A stretch of DNA of 64,000 nt from Gammaproteobacteria bacterium RIFCSPHIGHO2_12_FULL_63_22 (GTDB taxonomy: Bacteria; Pseudomonadota; Gammaproteobacteria; Xanthomonadales; Xanthomonadaceae): assembly GCA_001801685.1 (NCBI GenBank), contig MGYJ01000041.1:1-64000 (forward strand), given 5' to 3'. Below the pieces are notes generated by a model, which did not search any database, was not told the DNA's origin, and saw only the letters and a list, made by a program, of their open reading frames with translations. Shown one piece after another: positions 46,740-63,060 of this stretch (its first letter is position 1; every line of letters starts with the position of its first letter). Position numbers and translations under genes: made by a program.

Positions 46740-47216
46740 TCATGGCCACCAGAACGCCGCGAGCTTGGCGGCGCCCGGCTCGAGTTGTGCATCCACAGGC
46801 AGGCTCAGCACCGCGACGCCGCCGGCCGGCATGCCGCGGAAGTCTCCGGACTGGCCCGAGGCGAGCAACGCGGCCATCTGTTCCAGGCCCGGGTTGTGCC
46901 CGATCAGCAATACACGTGCGTGCTCGCGATGTTCGTCGGCCACCTGCATCAGCGTGCCAGGCGTGGCCTCGTAGATTCGTTCGTCCTGCAGCTGCTCGAC
47001 ATATCCCATCGCCTGCAGCACTTGTTCCAGGGTTTCCCGCGCGCGCCGCGCCGGCGAGCAGATGACCCGGTCGGGAAGGTAGCCGTGGTCCTTCAGCCAG
47101 CGTCCGGCGGCTTCGGCTTCAGCCAGCCCCTGGCGCGACAGGGCTCGATCGCGATCGTCCTGGCCCGCAGCGGCGGACTCGGCATGGGCATGGCGCAGCA
47201 GGATCAGTTCGCGCAT
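46740..47216 (-). CDS. sixA: SixA-type phosphohistidine phosphatase
   Basis: 158 residues from ATG 47216, overlapping the ParA-like stop by one base (TGATG). The histidine-phosphatase signature is LLRHAHAES (nucleophile His in RHG-type motif), with the second arginine in VICSPARRARETLEQ and the catalytic histidine in LLIGHNPGLEQMA. SixA removes phosphate from histidine residues of phosphotransfer proteins, for example ArcB or PTSNtr components in enterics. No phosphorelay partner is nearby apart from the distant NtrB. Confidence 0.9.
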   Translation of the reverse strand: MRELILLRHAHAESAAAGQDDRDRALSRQGLAEAEAAGRWLKDHGYLPDRVICSPARRARETLEQVLQAMGYVEQLQDERIYEATPGTLMQVADEHREHARVLLIGHNPGLEQMAALLASGQSGDFRGMPAGGVAVLSLPVDAQLEPGAAKLAAFWWP

Positions 47217-47848
47217 CAGACAGTCTTCCTTAACCATTTGAGGATGGGCGCCCAGTCTTCCTGGTGGCCGCGGATTTGTTCGGAGTGGTAATCGAAGACG
47301 CTCTTGCCCAGGGCCACCATCAATACGTACGCCTGGGTGTCACGCAACTCGCCGACCACCGGGTAGGGCCAGGACTTGAGCTGGCTGACCGCCTGTTGCG
47401 AAGCGCTGGTCCAGGGCTTTAGCCGGTTGCCGACCAGGCCGACCGGCAATTTGCCCTTCTTCACACGCGGATTGAGGGCGAGTGAGTTGAGGAAGGGCAC
47501 GGTCGCTTCGAGGTCGATCATGGACGGGTTGACCGGCACGATCACCGCGTCGGCCCGGGCCAGGTAGGCCTCCAGGTCGTCGCCCATCGCACCCGCCGCG
47601 CCGTCTATCACCATGCGTTCGATATCGCTGGGGACGGCTTTTTCCCAATTGCGCCTGGTGCCGTCGATCGGCAGTACCGCCGTCTGGGATGCCGCGCGCT
47701 TTTCGCACCAGTGGGTGGACGACTTCTGCCGGTCGGCATCGACCAGCACCGTGCGCTTGCCGTCCAGCGCGAAGTAGGCGGCCAGGTTGGTGGCCAGGGT
47801 GGACTTGCCGGCGCCGCCTTTCGAGCTGGCGACCAGTACCGTGCGCAT
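47216..47848 (-). CDS. Orphan ParA/MinD-like ATPase
   Basis: 210 residues from ATG 47848 (AGGAG upstream; 47854 is the alternative). The deviant Walker A SSKGGAGKSTLATNLA is at residues about 7-22. Switch II/Walker B-like RMVIDGAAGAM is present, along with the later PVNPSMIDLEATV and GLVGNRLKP segments of the ParA fold. There is no parB or parS-like gene nearby, so this is an orphan ATPase of the kind that positions other cellular cargo or regulates envelope and motility proteins. It leads the run parA-sixA-yceI-pld on the minus strand and is divergent from gltB. Confidence 0.88.
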   Translation of the reverse strand: MRTVLVASSKGGAGKSTLATNLAAYFALDGKRTVLVDADRQKSSTHWCEKRAASQTAVLPIDGTRRNWEKAVPSDIERMVIDGAAGAMGDDLEAYLARADAVIVPVNPSMIDLEATVPFLNSLALNPRVKKGKLPVGLVGNRLKPWTSASQQAVSQLKSWPYPVVGELRDTQAYVLMVALGKSVFDYHSEQIRGHQEDWAPILKWLRKTV

Positions 47849-47991
47849 GGGCATCTCCTAGCGAGGGGCTTCAGTCCACTTTACATGAAAGAGCAGAAAC
47901 TCTAACTCGCTGTGTGACCTTGGCATTGAAGCGTTCGCCAACCCGGCCATCACGGTCGCGGGCGAGCGCGCCCCCAAGCTCCGGAGGGTCC

Positions 47992-53852
<5,861 letters not shown>

Positions 53853-53861
53853 GCTGTAGGC

Positions 53862-55349
53862 ATGAGCGAACTGCAAGACCTGTCGTCCCTGGTGCGATCC
53901 AACACCCCGTTGATCGTGATCGAAACCCCCGATGAAGCCCGCGTGGTGGACCTGTTCCGCCACGTACTGGCCAACGTCTGGCGCGCACTTTTTCGCTGGT
54001 CCATCACCGAAGGCATGCGCCGGGTGGACATGGACCGCGAGGACCCGGCCGAAACCGCGCCCGACATGACCACCACGCTGCTGGCCATCAAGGGCCACGA
54101 CCAGCGCGGCATCTACCTGTTGCTCGATGTCGTCCCCTACCTCGGCTACGCCAGCACGCAACGCATGCTGCGCGAAATACTGGAGCGCCGCGGCAGCCTG
54201 GACCACACCATCGTGCTGGTCGGCAACAAGATCGAGCTGCCGCCGGAACTCGAAACCCTGGCCGTGCGCTTCGAGCTGCAGCTGCCCGACGAAAATGCGC
54301 TGCTGAAAATGGTGAAGGACGAGGCCGGCCTCTACCAGAAGGAAAACGGCGGCCGCCGCGTCGAGATCGACAAGGAAATATTGGCGGTGATCGTGCGCAA
54401 CCTGCGCGGCCTGTCGCTGACCGAAGCGCGGCGCATCGCCCGACATCTGATTTTCGCCGACGGCGCCATCGGTCCGGCCGACCTGCCCGAATTGGCCAAG
54501 CTGAAATTCGAGCTGCTCAACAAAAGCGGCCACCTGCATTTTGAATACGACACCGCGCGGTTCTCCGACGTGGCCGGCCTTGATCGATTGAAGAAATGGC
54601 TCGGCCACCGGCGCGAAGTTTTTTCCAGCGGCGAGCTGCCGGTCGGGCTCGACCCGCCGAAGGGCATCCTGTTGCTGGGCGTGCAGGGTTGCGGCAAGAG
54701 CCTCGCCGCCAAGGCCGTGGCCGGCGCCTTCAACGTGCCGCTGGTGCGCCTGGACTTCGGCACCCTGTACAACAAGTTCCACGGCGAGACCGAGAAGAAC
54801 CTGCGCGATGCGCTGGCCTCGGCCGAACAATTACAGCCCTGCGTGCTATGGATCGACGAGCTGGAAAAAGGCCTGTCCGCTTCCACCGGCAGCGAGGATG
54901 GCGGCGTCTCGCGCCGGGTGCTCGGTTACTTCCTGACCTGGATGGCCGAACGCAAGTCGCGCGTCTTTTTGGTCGCCACCGCCAACGCCGTGCATGAGCT
55001 TCCGCCGGAATTGCTGCGCAAGGGCCGCTTCGACGAAATCTTCTTCGTCGACCTGCCCGACGACAATGCCCGCGCCGACATCTTCCGCCTGCACCTGGAA
55101 AAGCGCCGCGTGGACTGGAGCGAGTTTTCCCTCACGACGCTATCGGAAGCCAGTGCCGGCTTTTCCGGCGCGGAGATCGAGCAGGCCATCGTCAGCGCGC
55201 TCTATGCCGCGCATGCCGACAAGCTCATCGTCGATGAAAAACGCTTGCTGGGCGAAATTCGCGGTACCCGTCCGCTGTCGGTGCTGATGGCCGAACAGGT
55301 CGAGTCGCTTCGCGAATGGGCGAAGTCGCGCACGGTGCCGGCCGACTGA
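53862..55349 (+). CDS. Ycf46-like AAA+ ATPase
   Basis: 495 residues. The N-terminal half (about 1-220) is an inactive AAA-like domain (LIVIETPDEARVVDLF, IYLLLDVVPYLGY). The C-terminal half is a full AAA+ module. It shows GILLLGVQGCGKSLAAKAVA (Walker A about 267-282), pore-loop-like YNKFHGETEKNLRDAL, Walker B CVLWIDELEKGL, sensor-1 VFLVATANAVHELPPELLRKGRFDE with arginine fingers, and the GFSGAEIEQAI helix. The pattern matches the Ycf46 family, found in cyanobacteria, plastids and proteobacteria, of uncertain role. It follows gltD by 10 bp, so it may be transcribed with gltBD. Cytoplasmic. Confidence 0.88.
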   Translation: MSELQDLSSLVRSNTPLIVIETPDEARVVDLFRHVLANVWRALFRWSITEGMRRVDMDREDPAETAPDMTTTLLAIKGHDQRGIYLLLDVVPYLGYASTQRMLREILERRGSLDHTIVLVGNKIELPPELETLAVRFELQLPDENALLKMVKDEAGLYQKENGGRRVEIDKEILAVIVRNLRGLSLTEARRIARHLIFADGAIGPADLPELAKLKFELLNKSGHLHFEYDTARFSDVAGLDRLKKWLGHRREVFSSGELPVGLDPPKGILLLGVQGCGKSLAAKAVAGAFNVPLVRLDFGTLYNKFHGETEKNLRDALASAEQLQPCVLWIDELEKGLSASTGSEDGGVSRRVLGYFLTWMAERKSRVFLVATANAVHELPPELLRKGRFDEIFFVDLPDDNARADIFRLHLEKRRVDWSEFSLTTLSEASAGFSGAEIEQAIVSALYAAHADKLIVDEKRLLGEIRGTRPLSVLMAEQVESLREWAKSRTVPAD

Positions 55350-55391
55350 TTGAATTCGTAGCGGCCAGCGCCTTCCGCGCCAGCCGCCGAC

Positions 55392-57464
55392 TCAGCGGCA
55401 GCGCAACTGCCTGCGCAGGTCTTCGGCCTTTAGGATCAACGTAATTCCCCGCTTCTGTGCCAACTCGCGCGCAGCGACGCGGGTTTCGGTCTGCGCGATG
55501 TATTGATCGAGGTTGCGGCAGGCATCGGCATCGGTGGCGGTGCTGCCAACCAGCGCCAGCACCGAGCGCAGCGTGTTGCTGCTGGCTGCCAACGAGACCG
55601 GACTGGTGATCGTGGCCTGGTCATCGGTCACGATGGTACCGGTCGCCACGCCATCGGCCAGGGTCGCCCCACTCACATTGGAAACCGTGACGGTAAAGGT
55701 TTCGTCGGGCTCGGCCACAGCATCGCCATTCACCTGCACCTCGAAGGCCTGTCGCGTGCGGCCGGCATCGAGCACCCGACCGACCTGCGCGCGCGCCACA
55801 TAGTCGCCACCGGACGTTGCGCTGCCATTGCTGGTGCTTATGTCGAAGGACACGCCGGTGGACATCGGCGACGACAGGCTGATCACGAAGCGCGCCGTGA
55901 CAAAACCGCTGGCGCCCTCGGTGACGCTGGCATCACTGATCGACAGCCCCGACAGGTCATCGTTGACGATGCTGCCCAGGGCCTGGCCGTCGGACACCAT
56001 CGCGCCGCTGACGTTGAGCAGGTTCACGGTGAAGGTCTCGCGCGCTTCCACCGCGCCATCGCCATTGATGGTCACGTCGAAGGCCTTGCTGCTCTGCCCC
56101 GCGGCGATCACCTGCCCGGCCAGCGCCTGCGCCACATAATCGTCGCCCGCCGCGGCCGTGCCGTTGTCGGTCAGGATGTCGAACGAAACCGGCTGGATGA
56201 TCGGCTGCGAGGATTGCACGGTGAAGCTCAGCGTCTTGCTGCCCGCCTGGCCCTCGGTCGTGCTCGCGTCGGCGACGGACAGCACCGGCGCGGGATTCAC
56301 CGCGCCCGTGTAGTTGGTGAAGACGCCCTGGCCGTTGTTCGACCAGGCGTACTGGCCGTTGTACTGGCTGTTGGCATCGTCCATGAAGATGTCCAGCTTC
56401 CGGTCGCCGTTCACGTCCTGCACGCGGAGGAAATCGAACCAGCCCTGGCTGGTGTCCATGGTCATGCGCGCGCCGGTTTCATCCGTGAACTGGCGTGGCG
56501 CGCCCTGGCGCACGATCTGGATCGCGCGACCGGTATAGAACGGCGACTCGCCCGTACGCAGCACGACCAGGTCTCGGCCGCCATCGCCATCGATGTCCTC
56601 CACGGCGAAGTCCATCACGATGGCCTTGCCGGGCATTTCCGGAAGCACCGTCTTGCGCGACACGCTGAAGGCGCCGGAAGCGTCGCCCCAGTAGATGGTG
56701 TTCGGCGCACCCTCGAATTCATGGCCGCCCAACAGCACGTCGAGGTAACCGTCCTGGTCGATGTCCGCCATCTCGCCGGTGTAGAAATTCTTGTAAAGCA
56801 CGTCCGAGGGCAGGCGGGATGTGTCCTTGCTGAAGGCGCCCACACCGTTGTTGACCAGGAAGAAGGCAGCTCCCTGCTGCACGACCAGGATGTCCACGCT
56901 GCCATTGCGATCGATGTCGCCGGAGGCGGCGGCGTGATGGAAGCCAAGGTGTGACTCCAGCGACGAGTCATAGCGAAGCGTGCCATCTCCGTTGGACAGG
57001 AACAGCTGCGGATATTCCCCGGGGAAGGGTGGCTGGTCGTATCCATGGCCGACGATGAAGACGTCGGGCCAGCCGTCGCCGTTGTAATCGCCGACCAGTG
57101 CCTTTCGCGCATGGATCAGGCCGGGCTGCGAGGTACTCAGGCGGGTGGCCGTGGCATCCACGAAACCACTACCGGTGTTCATCATGATCTTGACTGGCGT
57201 GCGCTCGTTCTGGCCGGTGCCCGAGGCGACCACCACGTCGATGCGGCCGTCCTTGTCGAGGTCTGCGTAGGCTGCGCCATGGGTGAACACGCCCGGGTAG
57301 TAGCGGTTGAACCACAGCGTGGACTTGCGCAGCGTGTACGAGCTGCCGGCATCGGCGTCATCGGCCTTCGTGGCCAGCTGCTGCGATTGCGCAGCGGATG
57401 AAAACATCGAGGCAAGCAAAGCCACCACCACGCCCACCCGGATGGGCGCTCCACTCAAACGGCT
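55392..57464 (-). CDS. Secreted FG-GAP / Calx-beta repeat protein
   Basis: 690 residues from ATG 57464 with a signal peptide (hydrophobic about 8-22, ending in SAAQSQ). Residues about 45-405 carry FG-GAP/VCBS repeats with Asp-rich calcium loops (DLDKDGRIDVVVASG, DYNGDGWPDVFIVG, DIDQDGYLDVLLGG, DIDGDGGRDLVVL). Two Calx-beta domains follow (about 410-515 and 520-625; SVADASTTEGQAG...SIVNDD and SISDASVTEGASG...TIVTDD). A short C-terminal helix with two cysteines ends the protein. Likely a calcium-binding surface or secreted protein; adhesion is the usual guess. Convergent with the Ycf46-like gene. Confidence 0.85.
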   Translation of the reverse strand, partial: SRLSGAPIRVGVVVALLASMFSSAAQSQQLATKADDADAGSSYTLRKSTLWFNRYYPGVFTHGAAYADLDKDGRIDVVVASGTGQNERTPVKIMMNTGSGFVDATATRLSTSQPGLIHARKALVGDYNGDGWPDVFIVGHGYDQPPFPGEYPQLFLSNGDGTLRYDSSLESHLGFHHAAASGDIDRNGSVDILVVQQGAAFFLVNNGVGAFSKDTSRLPSDVLYKNFYTGEMADIDQDGYLDVLLGGHEFEGAPNTIYWGDASGAFSVSRKTVLPEMPGKAIVMDFAVEDIDGDGGRDLVVLRTGESPFYTGRAIQIVRQGAPRQFTDETGARMTMDTSQGWFDFLRVQDVNGDRKLDIFMDDANSQYNGQYAWSNNGQGVFTNYTGAVNPAPVLSVADASTTEGQAGSKTLSFTVQSSQPIIQPVSFDILTDNGTAAAGDDYVAQALAGQVIAAGQSSKAFDVTINGDGAVEARETFTVNLLNVSGAMVSDGQALGSIVNDDLSGLSISDASVTEGASGFVTARFVISLSSPMSTGVSFDISTSNGSATSGGDYVARAQVGRVLDAGRTRQAFEVQVNGDAVAEPDETFTVTVSNVSGATLADGVATGTIVTDDQATITSPVSLAASSNTLRSVLALVGSTATDADACRNLDQYIAQTETRVAARELAQKRGITLILKAEDLRRQLRCR

Positions 57465-57570
57465 CATGCATTCCCCAATGGATTCGATAGCTTCGCCCCT
57501 ATCCCAACGTGCGCCATGCAGGCTGTCAATAGCCCAGTTCAATCACATTCGCTCGAGCGGGCGTCTTCAC

Positions 57571-58068
57571 ATGCACAATGTCGGGATGATCCGTGACGTG
57601 TTTCCCGAATCGCCCGAATTCTATGTGCCGGTCATCGTGGCCCTGGTGCTGATGCGCGCCAGCCATCGGCTGGGCATGTGGCCGTACGCGATGCTCGCGT
57701 TGCCCGGCACTATCGCCCATGAGTTCGCGCACTACGCCACCGCGCTGGTACTCGGCGCATCGCCTTCGTTTCCGACCTTGCTGCCACAACGCACCGCGCA
57801 CGGTTGGCGCTTGGGGTCGGTGACGTTTCGCGCCGGTTTCGTTCGCGCGCTGCCGATCGCGCTTGCGCCCATCGCCCTGTTGCCGCTCGCGATCTGGTGG
57901 ATGGCCACCTTCATGGCGCCGGCCACCGGCTGGGTCCACTACCTGCACGCCTGGATCGTGGCCGCCCTGGTCTCGGCCAGCCTGCCGTCCTCGGCCGATT
58001 TCAAACTCGCCCTGCCCGCCCTGGCCGTCATCGCCGTCGTCGCGCTGGCTTATGCCTATCTGACATGA
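57571..58068 (+). CDS. Putative M50-like membrane metallopeptidase
   Basis: 165 residues from ATG 57571 (57586 is an alternative start). Membrane helices are predicted at about 20-35, 45-60, 93-112, 120-140 and 146-163. The zinc motif GTIAHEFAHYATALVLG (HExxH within a hydrophobic helix) is like site-2-protease-type peptidases. A second NPDG/DP-type ligand motif of classical M50 proteins is not obvious, so the protein could be a short relative with unknown substrate, or inactive. It is divergent from the FG-GAP gene and upstream of the sulfate transporter operon, with no clear link to either. Confidence 0.7.
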   Translation: MHNVGMIRDVFPESPEFYVPVIVALVLMRASHRLGMWPYAMLALPGTIAHEFAHYATALVLGASPSFPTLLPQRTAHGWRLGSVTFRAGFVRALPIALAPIALLPLAIWWMATFMAPATGWVHYLHAWIVAALVSASLPSSADFKLALPALAVIAVVALAYAYLT

Positions 58069-58222
58069 ATCAAGGCGAAAAGGTCTTTAGACAGGCCTGA
58101 TACGCAAATCCCATGCTGATGGGGGACGTGCGCAATGCAATGCTGGCGATGCTCGCGCCATGCAGCCTGCAACACCTCGCGTCTTATCATTTTGCTAACG
58201 AGCCATCAGGGACTCTGCAGTC

Positions 58223-59230
58223 ATGAATCGCCGCTTTTCACTCGTCGTCGCGTCCTTGTTGCTGGCCTCCGGGTCGGCGACGTCGCGCGCCGCCGAGCTG
58301 CTGAATGTTTCCTACGATCCGACCCGCGAACTGTTCCAGGCGATCAACACGGAATTTTCCGCTGAATGGCGGGCGAAGACCGGCCAGGCGGTGCGCGTGA
58401 ATACCTCGCACGGCGGCTCGGGCAAGCAGGCGCGCGCAGTCATCGACGGGCTTGATGCCGACGTCGTCACCCTGGCCCTGGCGGCCGACATCGATTCCAT
58501 CGCCAGCAAGGCCGGCCTGCTGCCCGCCAACTGGCAGTCGCGCTTGCCAAGCAATAGCGCGCCGTATCGGTCCACCATCGTGTTGCTGGTGCGCAAGGGC
58601 AATCCGAAGAACATCCGCGACTGGAGCGACCTCGTGCGCGCGGACGTTGCCGTCGTCACGCCCAACCCGAAGACATCCGGCGGCGCGCGCTGGAACTACC
58701 TGGCGGCCTGGACCTTTGCCGCCAAACAATCCGGCGGCGACCTCGGCAAGACCAAGGACTTCATGGCGAAGCTGTACAAGAACGTGCCGGTGCTCGACAC
58801 CGGCGCGCGCGGCTCCACCACCACCTTCGTCAACCGTGGCATCGGCGACGTGCTGGTGGCATGGGAGAACGAAGCGCACTTGGCCCGCGGCGAAGCGCAG
58901 GGCAAGGACCTGGAGATCGTGATTCCCAGCATCAGCATCCTGGCCGAGCCACCGGTCGCGTTGGTGGACAAGAATGTCGATCGCCACGGCACCCGCAAGG
59001 TCGCCGAGGCCTACCTGCAATTCCTCTACAGCGCGCGCGGACAACAGCTTGCAGCGCGCTACCACTTCCGCCCATCGCGCCCGGACCTCGTGCCCGCTGC
59101 CGAGCTCGCGCAATTCGCCACCCTCACCACCGTCACCATCGACGCGGCCTTCAAGGGTTGGAAGAATGCGCAGGCCGTGCACTTCGGCGACGGCGGATTG
59201 TTCGACCAGATCTACCAGCCCAGACGATGA
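58223..59230 (+). CDS. sbp: Sulfate-binding periplasmic protein
   Basis: 335 residues with a signal peptide (about 1-23, ending in SRA). The family start [17 protein letters not shown] and the sulfate-contacting [25 protein letters not shown]-type segment, [19 protein letters not shown] and [25 protein letters not shown] are present. It captures sulfate (or thiosulfate; CysP is close in sequence) and delivers it to CysTW. It is the first gene of the operon sbp-cysT-cysW-cysA, with 10 bp to cysT. CysB-type control under sulfur limitation is expected from other bacteria; no operator was recognised here. Confidence 0.95.
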   Translation: MNRRFSLVVASLLLASGSATSRAAELLNVSYDPTRELFQAINTEFSAEWRAKTGQAVRVNTSHGGSGKQARAVIDGLDADVVTLALAADIDSIASKAGLLPANWQSRLPSNSAPYRSTIVLLVRKGNPKNIRDWSDLVRADVAVVTPNPKTSGGARWNYLAAWTFAAKQSGGDLGKTKDFMAKLYKNVPVLDTGARGSTTTFVNRGIGDVLVAWENEAHLARGEAQGKDLEIVIPSISILAEPPVALVDKNVDRHGTRKVAEAYLQFLYSARGQQLAARYHFRPSRPDLVPAAELAQFATLTTVTIDAAFKGWKNAQAVHFGDGGLFDQIYQPRR

Positions 59231-59240
59231 GCCGCCTCCG

Positions 59241-60086
59241 ATGACACTCGCCCTCGCCCGCCGCTGGCGACAGGCCGGACCCTTGCCGGGGTTCGGCCTG
59301 ACGCTGGGCATCACCCTGGGCTGGCTGGGCCTGATCGTGCTGTTGCCGCTGCTCGCCTTGCTGATAAAGGCAGCAGGGCTCGGACCGCAGGGCTGGTGGG
59401 AGATCGCCAGCGACCCGCGCGTGCTCGCCGCGATGCGTTTGAGTTTCGGCACCGCACTGATTGCGGCGCTGATAGATACCGTCATCGGCCTGTTGATCGC
59501 CTGGGTGCTGGTGCGCTATCGCTTTCCCGGACGCGCCGCCCTGGATGCGCTGATCGATTTGCCGTTCGCCCTGCCGACCGCCGTCGCAGGCATCGCGCTG
59601 ACCGCCATCTATGCGGGCAACGGCTGGATCGGCCAATACCTCGAACCGCTCGGCTTCAAGATCGCCTACGCACCCGCGGGCATCGTGATGGCGCTGCTGT
59701 TCATCGGCCTGCCCTTTACCGTGCGCACCGTGCAACCGGTGCTGGAAAATCTGCAGGCAGAACACGAGGAGGCTGCCGCATCGCTTGGCGCCAGCCGCTT
59801 CACCACCGCGCGCCGCGTCATCCTGCCGCAAATCCTGCCGGCCATGATCACCGGCTTCTCGCTGGCCTTCGCACGCGGTGTCGGTGAATACGGCTCGGTC
59901 ATCTTCATCGCCGGCAACCTGCCTTACGTCTCCGAGATCGCGCCTTTGCTGGTCGTGATCAAGCTCGAGGAGTTCGACTACCACGGTGCCACGGTCATCG
60001 CCACGCTGATGCTGGCCGCATCGTTCGCGATTCTATTCCTGGTCAACAAACTGCAGCGCAAGGTGGCCCGTGGCCAGGCTGTCTGA
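59241..60086 (+). CDS. cysT: Sulfate ABC transporter permease CysT
   Basis: 281 residues from ATG 59241, with about six membrane helices (first at about 20-43). The coupling helix EAA loop, which docks into the CysA ATPase, is [20 protein letters not shown] (about 181-200). The conserved [38 protein letters not shown] block is typical of CysT/CysU. It forms the inner-membrane pore with CysW. The longer ORF from 58974 overlaps sbp and is not used. The cysW start lies within its last codons. Confidence 0.95.
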   Translation: MTLALARRWRQAGPLPGFGLTLGITLGWLGLIVLLPLLALLIKAAGLGPQGWWEIASDPRVLAAMRLSFGTALIAALIDTVIGLLIAWVLVRYRFPGRAALDALIDLPFALPTAVAGIALTAIYAGNGWIGQYLEPLGFKIAYAPAGIVMALLFIGLPFTVRTVQPVLENLQAEHEEAAASLGASRFTTARRVILPQILPAMITGFSLAFARGVGEYGSVIFIAGNLPYVSEIAPLLVVIKLEEFDYHGATVIATLMLAASFAILFLVNKLQRKVARGQAV

Positions 60087-60927
60087 GCGCAGCCCGCTGA
60101 TGGAACCGGCCTGGTGGCGCTGGGCGTTGATCTCGTGCGCCACCTTGTTGATCATCGCCGTCGTCGTGCTGCCCTTGGCGATCGTGCTGGTCGAAGCGTT
60201 TGGCGCGGGCCTGCAGGCCTACATCGGCAACGTCACCGAAGCCGACACCGTGGCCGCGATGAAGCTCACCCTGCTGGTCGCGGCGCTGTGCGTGCCGGCC
60301 AACATCATCTTCGGCATCGCCGCCGCCTGGGCCATCACGAAATTTTCCTTCCCCGGCAAGAACCTGCTGCTGACGCTGATCGACCTGCCGTTCTCGGTGT
60401 CCCCGGTCGTGGCCGGCCTGGTGTTCGTGCTCTTGTTCGGCGCGCATGGCTGGTTCGGCTCGGAACTGCGCGAGCACGATATCAAGATCATATTCGCCAC
60501 GCCCGGCATCGTGCTGGCGACCATCTTCGTCACCTTTCCCTTCGTCGCGCGCGAGCTGATCCCGCTGATGCAACAACAAGGCGCCGACCAGGAAGAGGCC
60601 GCGGCATCGCTGGGCGCCAGCGGCTGGCAGATCTTCTGGAAGGTGACCTTTCCCAACATGCGCTGGGCGCTGCTGTACGGCGTGCTGCTGTGCAATGCCC
60701 GCGCCATGGGCGAGTTTGGCGCGGTGTCGGTGGTGTCGGGCCATATCCGCGGCCTGACAAACACGCTGCCGCTGCAGGTTGAAATCTTGCACAACGAATT
60801 CAACAGCGCGGCCGCCTTCGGCGTGGCCTCGCTGCTCACTTTGCTGGCCCTGATGACACTGGGCCTGAAATGGTGGCTGGAGCGACGCCATGGCGAAGGC
60901 CTGGCGCGCACGGTCCGCGGTCACTGA
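60070..60927 (+). CDS. cysW: Sulfate ABC transporter permease CysW
   Basis: 285 residues with GTG 60070 overlapping cysT by 17 bp; ATG 60100 is a possible later start. About six membrane helices are present. The EAA loop is [21 protein letters not shown], and the C-terminal [42 protein letters not shown] block is the CysW hallmark. Second pore subunit, paired with CysT. Confidence 0.95.
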   Translation: MARLSERSPLMEPAWWRWALISCATLLIIAVVVLPLAIVLVEAFGAGLQAYIGNVTEADTVAAMKLTLLVAALCVPANIIFGIAAAWAITKFSFPGKNLLLTLIDLPFSVSPVVAGLVFVLLFGAHGWFGSELREHDIKIIFATPGIVLATIFVTFPFVARELIPLMQQQGADQEEAAASLGASGWQIFWKVTFPNMRWALLYGVLLCNARAMGEFGAVSVVSGHIRGLTNTLPLQVEILHNEFNSAAAFGVASLLTLLALMTLGLKWWLERRHGEGLARTVRGH

Positions 60928-60937
60928 AGGGACGCAC

Positions 60938-61987
60938 GTGGAAATCCTGGTAGAAGGCATCAGTAAACAATTCGACGGCGTCGCGGCCTTGACGCCGATC
61001 GACCTGGCGATTCCGTCAGGGCAGTTGGTTGCCTTGCTCGGTCCGTCGGGTTCGGGCAAGACCACGCTGCTGCGCCTGATTGCCGGTCTGTTGCCCGTGG
61101 ATGCCGGCCGCATCGTGTTCGGCGGCAAGGACGCGACGCGCCTGAGCTTGCGCGAGCGGCAAGTGGGTTTCGTGTTCCAGCATTACGCCTTGTTTCCGCA
61201 CATGAGCGTGTTCGAGAACGTCGCTTTCGGCCTGCGCTCGCGCCCACGCGCCAAGCGGCCGAAGGAAGCCGAACTGGTGACTCGCGTGGACACGCTGCTG
61301 AAGCTGGTGCAGATGACCGACTTCCGCGACCGCCTGCCGGGGCAACTTTCCGGCGGACAACGCCAGCGCGTCGCACTCGCCCGCGCCATGGCCATCGACC
61401 CGACCGTGCTGCTGTTGGACGAACCCTTTGGCGCGCTGGATGCCAAGGTGCGCATCGAACTGCGCCGCTGGCTGCGCCGCCTGCACGACGAGACCGGCTT
61501 CACCACCATCTTCGTTACGCATGACCAGGAAGAAGCCCTGGAACTCGCCGACCGCGTCGTGGTGATGAACAAGGGCCGCATCGAACAGGACGACACGCCG
61601 GACCGCGTATACGCGCGGCCTGCGTCCGCGTTCGTGTTTGATTTCCTCGGCAGGTCCAACCAGTTGGCTGGCGAAGTGCGTGATGGGTTGTTCCATGCCA
61701 GCGGATTGGTGGCACCACTCGCTGCATCCAACACCGCCAACGGCCCCGCAACGCTATTCGTGCGACCGCATGACATGCGGCTCGCAAGCAATGGCGATTG
61801 CCAGGTGCATGCGCGCGTGGAGGCAGTGCATCGATTGGCCGGGCGCATCACGGTGGATGCGTCGGTTGAAGCCCAGCCGAGGCCGATGCTGATGGATATC
61901 GCCGGGACGGATTTGCCGAATGTGCCGGAGCGCGGCGAAATGGTGTGCCTGGGGTTGAACAACTACCAGGTCTTTGCGAACGCCTGA
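60938..61987 (+). CDS. cysA: Sulfate/thiosulfate ABC transporter ATP-binding protein CysA
   Basis: 349 residues from GTG 60938 (GAAGGGA about 5 nt before it). Walker [15 protein letters not shown] (about 31-44), Q-loop [21 protein letters not shown], signature [16 protein letters not shown], Walker [17 protein letters not shown] and H-loop [20 protein letters not shown] are all intact. A C-terminal TOBE-like domain (about 240-345) follows. It powers sulfate import through CysTW. Last gene of the sulfate operon; 80 bp separate it from the TolB-like gene. Confidence 0.96.
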   Translation: MEILVEGISKQFDGVAALTPIDLAIPSGQLVALLGPSGSGKTTLLRLIAGLLPVDAGRIVFGGKDATRLSLRERQVGFVFQHYALFPHMSVFENVAFGLRSRPRAKRPKEAELVTRVDTLLKLVQMTDFRDRLPGQLSGGQRQRVALARAMAIDPTVLLLDEPFGALDAKVRIELRRWLRRLHDETGFTTIFVTHDQEEALELADRVVVMNKGRIEQDDTPDRVYARPASAFVFDFLGRSNQLAGEVRDGLFHASGLVAPLAASNTANGPATLFVRPHDMRLASNGDCQVHARVEAVHRLAGRITVDASVEAQPRPMLMDIAGTDLPNVPERGEMVCLGLNNYQVFANA

Positions 61988-62067
61988 CGGCTCGCGGATT
62001 GCTACTTGCAATTGCGCGTGGCGGCGCGCCATCCTGCGGCCTTGGGGGGACCCGACCGGAGTCTGCC

Positions 62068-63060
62068 ATGCACCAACTTGCCTTCGCGCTACTTACAACC
62101 CTGCTGTCGACGGCGGCGATGGCGACGGCAGCAGCCTCAGCGCCTGAATCCAAGCCGCCGCACGCCAAAGCCAAGCCAGTCTGGCAGGAGTCATTTTCGG
62201 ACGCCGACTGGCGCCTGGCCTGGAACAGCAAGCGCGACGGCAAGTGGCATATCTACCAACTCGACGCGGCCGGCAGCCCGGTCAACCTGACCCGTCACGT
62301 GTTTGACGACTGGCTGTGGAGCACGCGCGACGGCCAGCTGTTCGCGCTGACCACCGAGCGCAAGGAAGACGAGCCTCGCGGCTGGCGCGGACGTCGCCTC
62401 GACGCGAGCGGCTCGCCGACCGGCGCCATTGCGAATGAGAAACTCAGCGATGGCTTCGTCGACTGCCTGGCCGATGGGTCGTTGTGCGCGGGCGAAGTGG
62501 TGATCGAAAAGAAGAAACGGATCGCCTTGTTCAACCCCGACGGAAGCAGGAGGCAGTTGCTCGGTGATGGCAGCCACGACGACGCCGATCCGCAATTCTC
62601 TCCGGACGGCTCGCGGCTGCTGTTCCGTTCGAATCGCGGCGGTTCGTGGGAAATCCATGTCGGCAATCGCGACGGCAGCGACGCGAAGGCGATCACGTCG
62701 CATCCGGACAACAACGCGCTGCCCGAGGCGGCCTACGGCGGCGAAGGCCCGGCGCGTTTTTCGCCGGACGGCCAACGCATCACCTGGATGCGCGAGCTTC
62801 CCGGGGCGGGCAACGATGTCTGGGTGATGGACGTGGATGGATCCAACCCTCGCAATCTCACCGGCGACCAGGCGGGAGGCGATGGCTATCCCAGCTTCTC
62901 GCCCGATGGGCGCCTGATCGCTTTCGATTCGAAGCGCAGTGGCGACAACGAGATCTACGTGATGGACGCCGACGGCGGCAACGTTCGGCGAGTGACCGAT
63001 TCACCCGGAAGCGACCTCGCCGCAATGTGGGTGCGCGTCCCGAAGGAGGCCGGCAAATGA
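62068..63060 (+). CDS. TolB-like beta-propeller exported protein
   Basis: 330 residues from ATG 62068 with a signal peptide (hydrophobic about 4-22). WD40-like/PD40 repeats form a propeller: DPQFSPDGSRLLFRSNRGGSWEIHVGN, PARFSPDGQRITWMRELPGAGNDVWVMDVDGSNPRNLTG, YPSFSPDGRLIAFDSKRSGDNEIYVMDADGGNVRRVT. These match the TolB C-terminal repeat pattern, but the TolB N-terminal domain is missing, so this is a stand-alone periplasmic propeller of unknown partner. Its stop overlaps the next gene's ATG (ATGA). Confidence 0.85.
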   Translation: MHQLAFALLTTLLSTAAMATAAASAPESKPPHAKAKPVWQESFSDADWRLAWNSKRDGKWHIYQLDAAGSPVNLTRHVFDDWLWSTRDGQLFALTTERKEDEPRGWRGRRLDASGSPTGAIANEKLSDGFVDCLADGSLCAGEVVIEKKKRIALFNPDGSRRQLLGDGSHDDADPQFSPDGSRLLFRSNRGGSWEIHVGNRDGSDAKAITSHPDNNALPEAAYGGEGPARFSPDGQRITWMRELPGAGNDVWVMDVDGSNPRNLTGDQAGGDGYPSFSPDGRLIAFDSKRSGDNEIYVMDADGGNVRRVTDSPGSDLAAMWVRVPKEAGK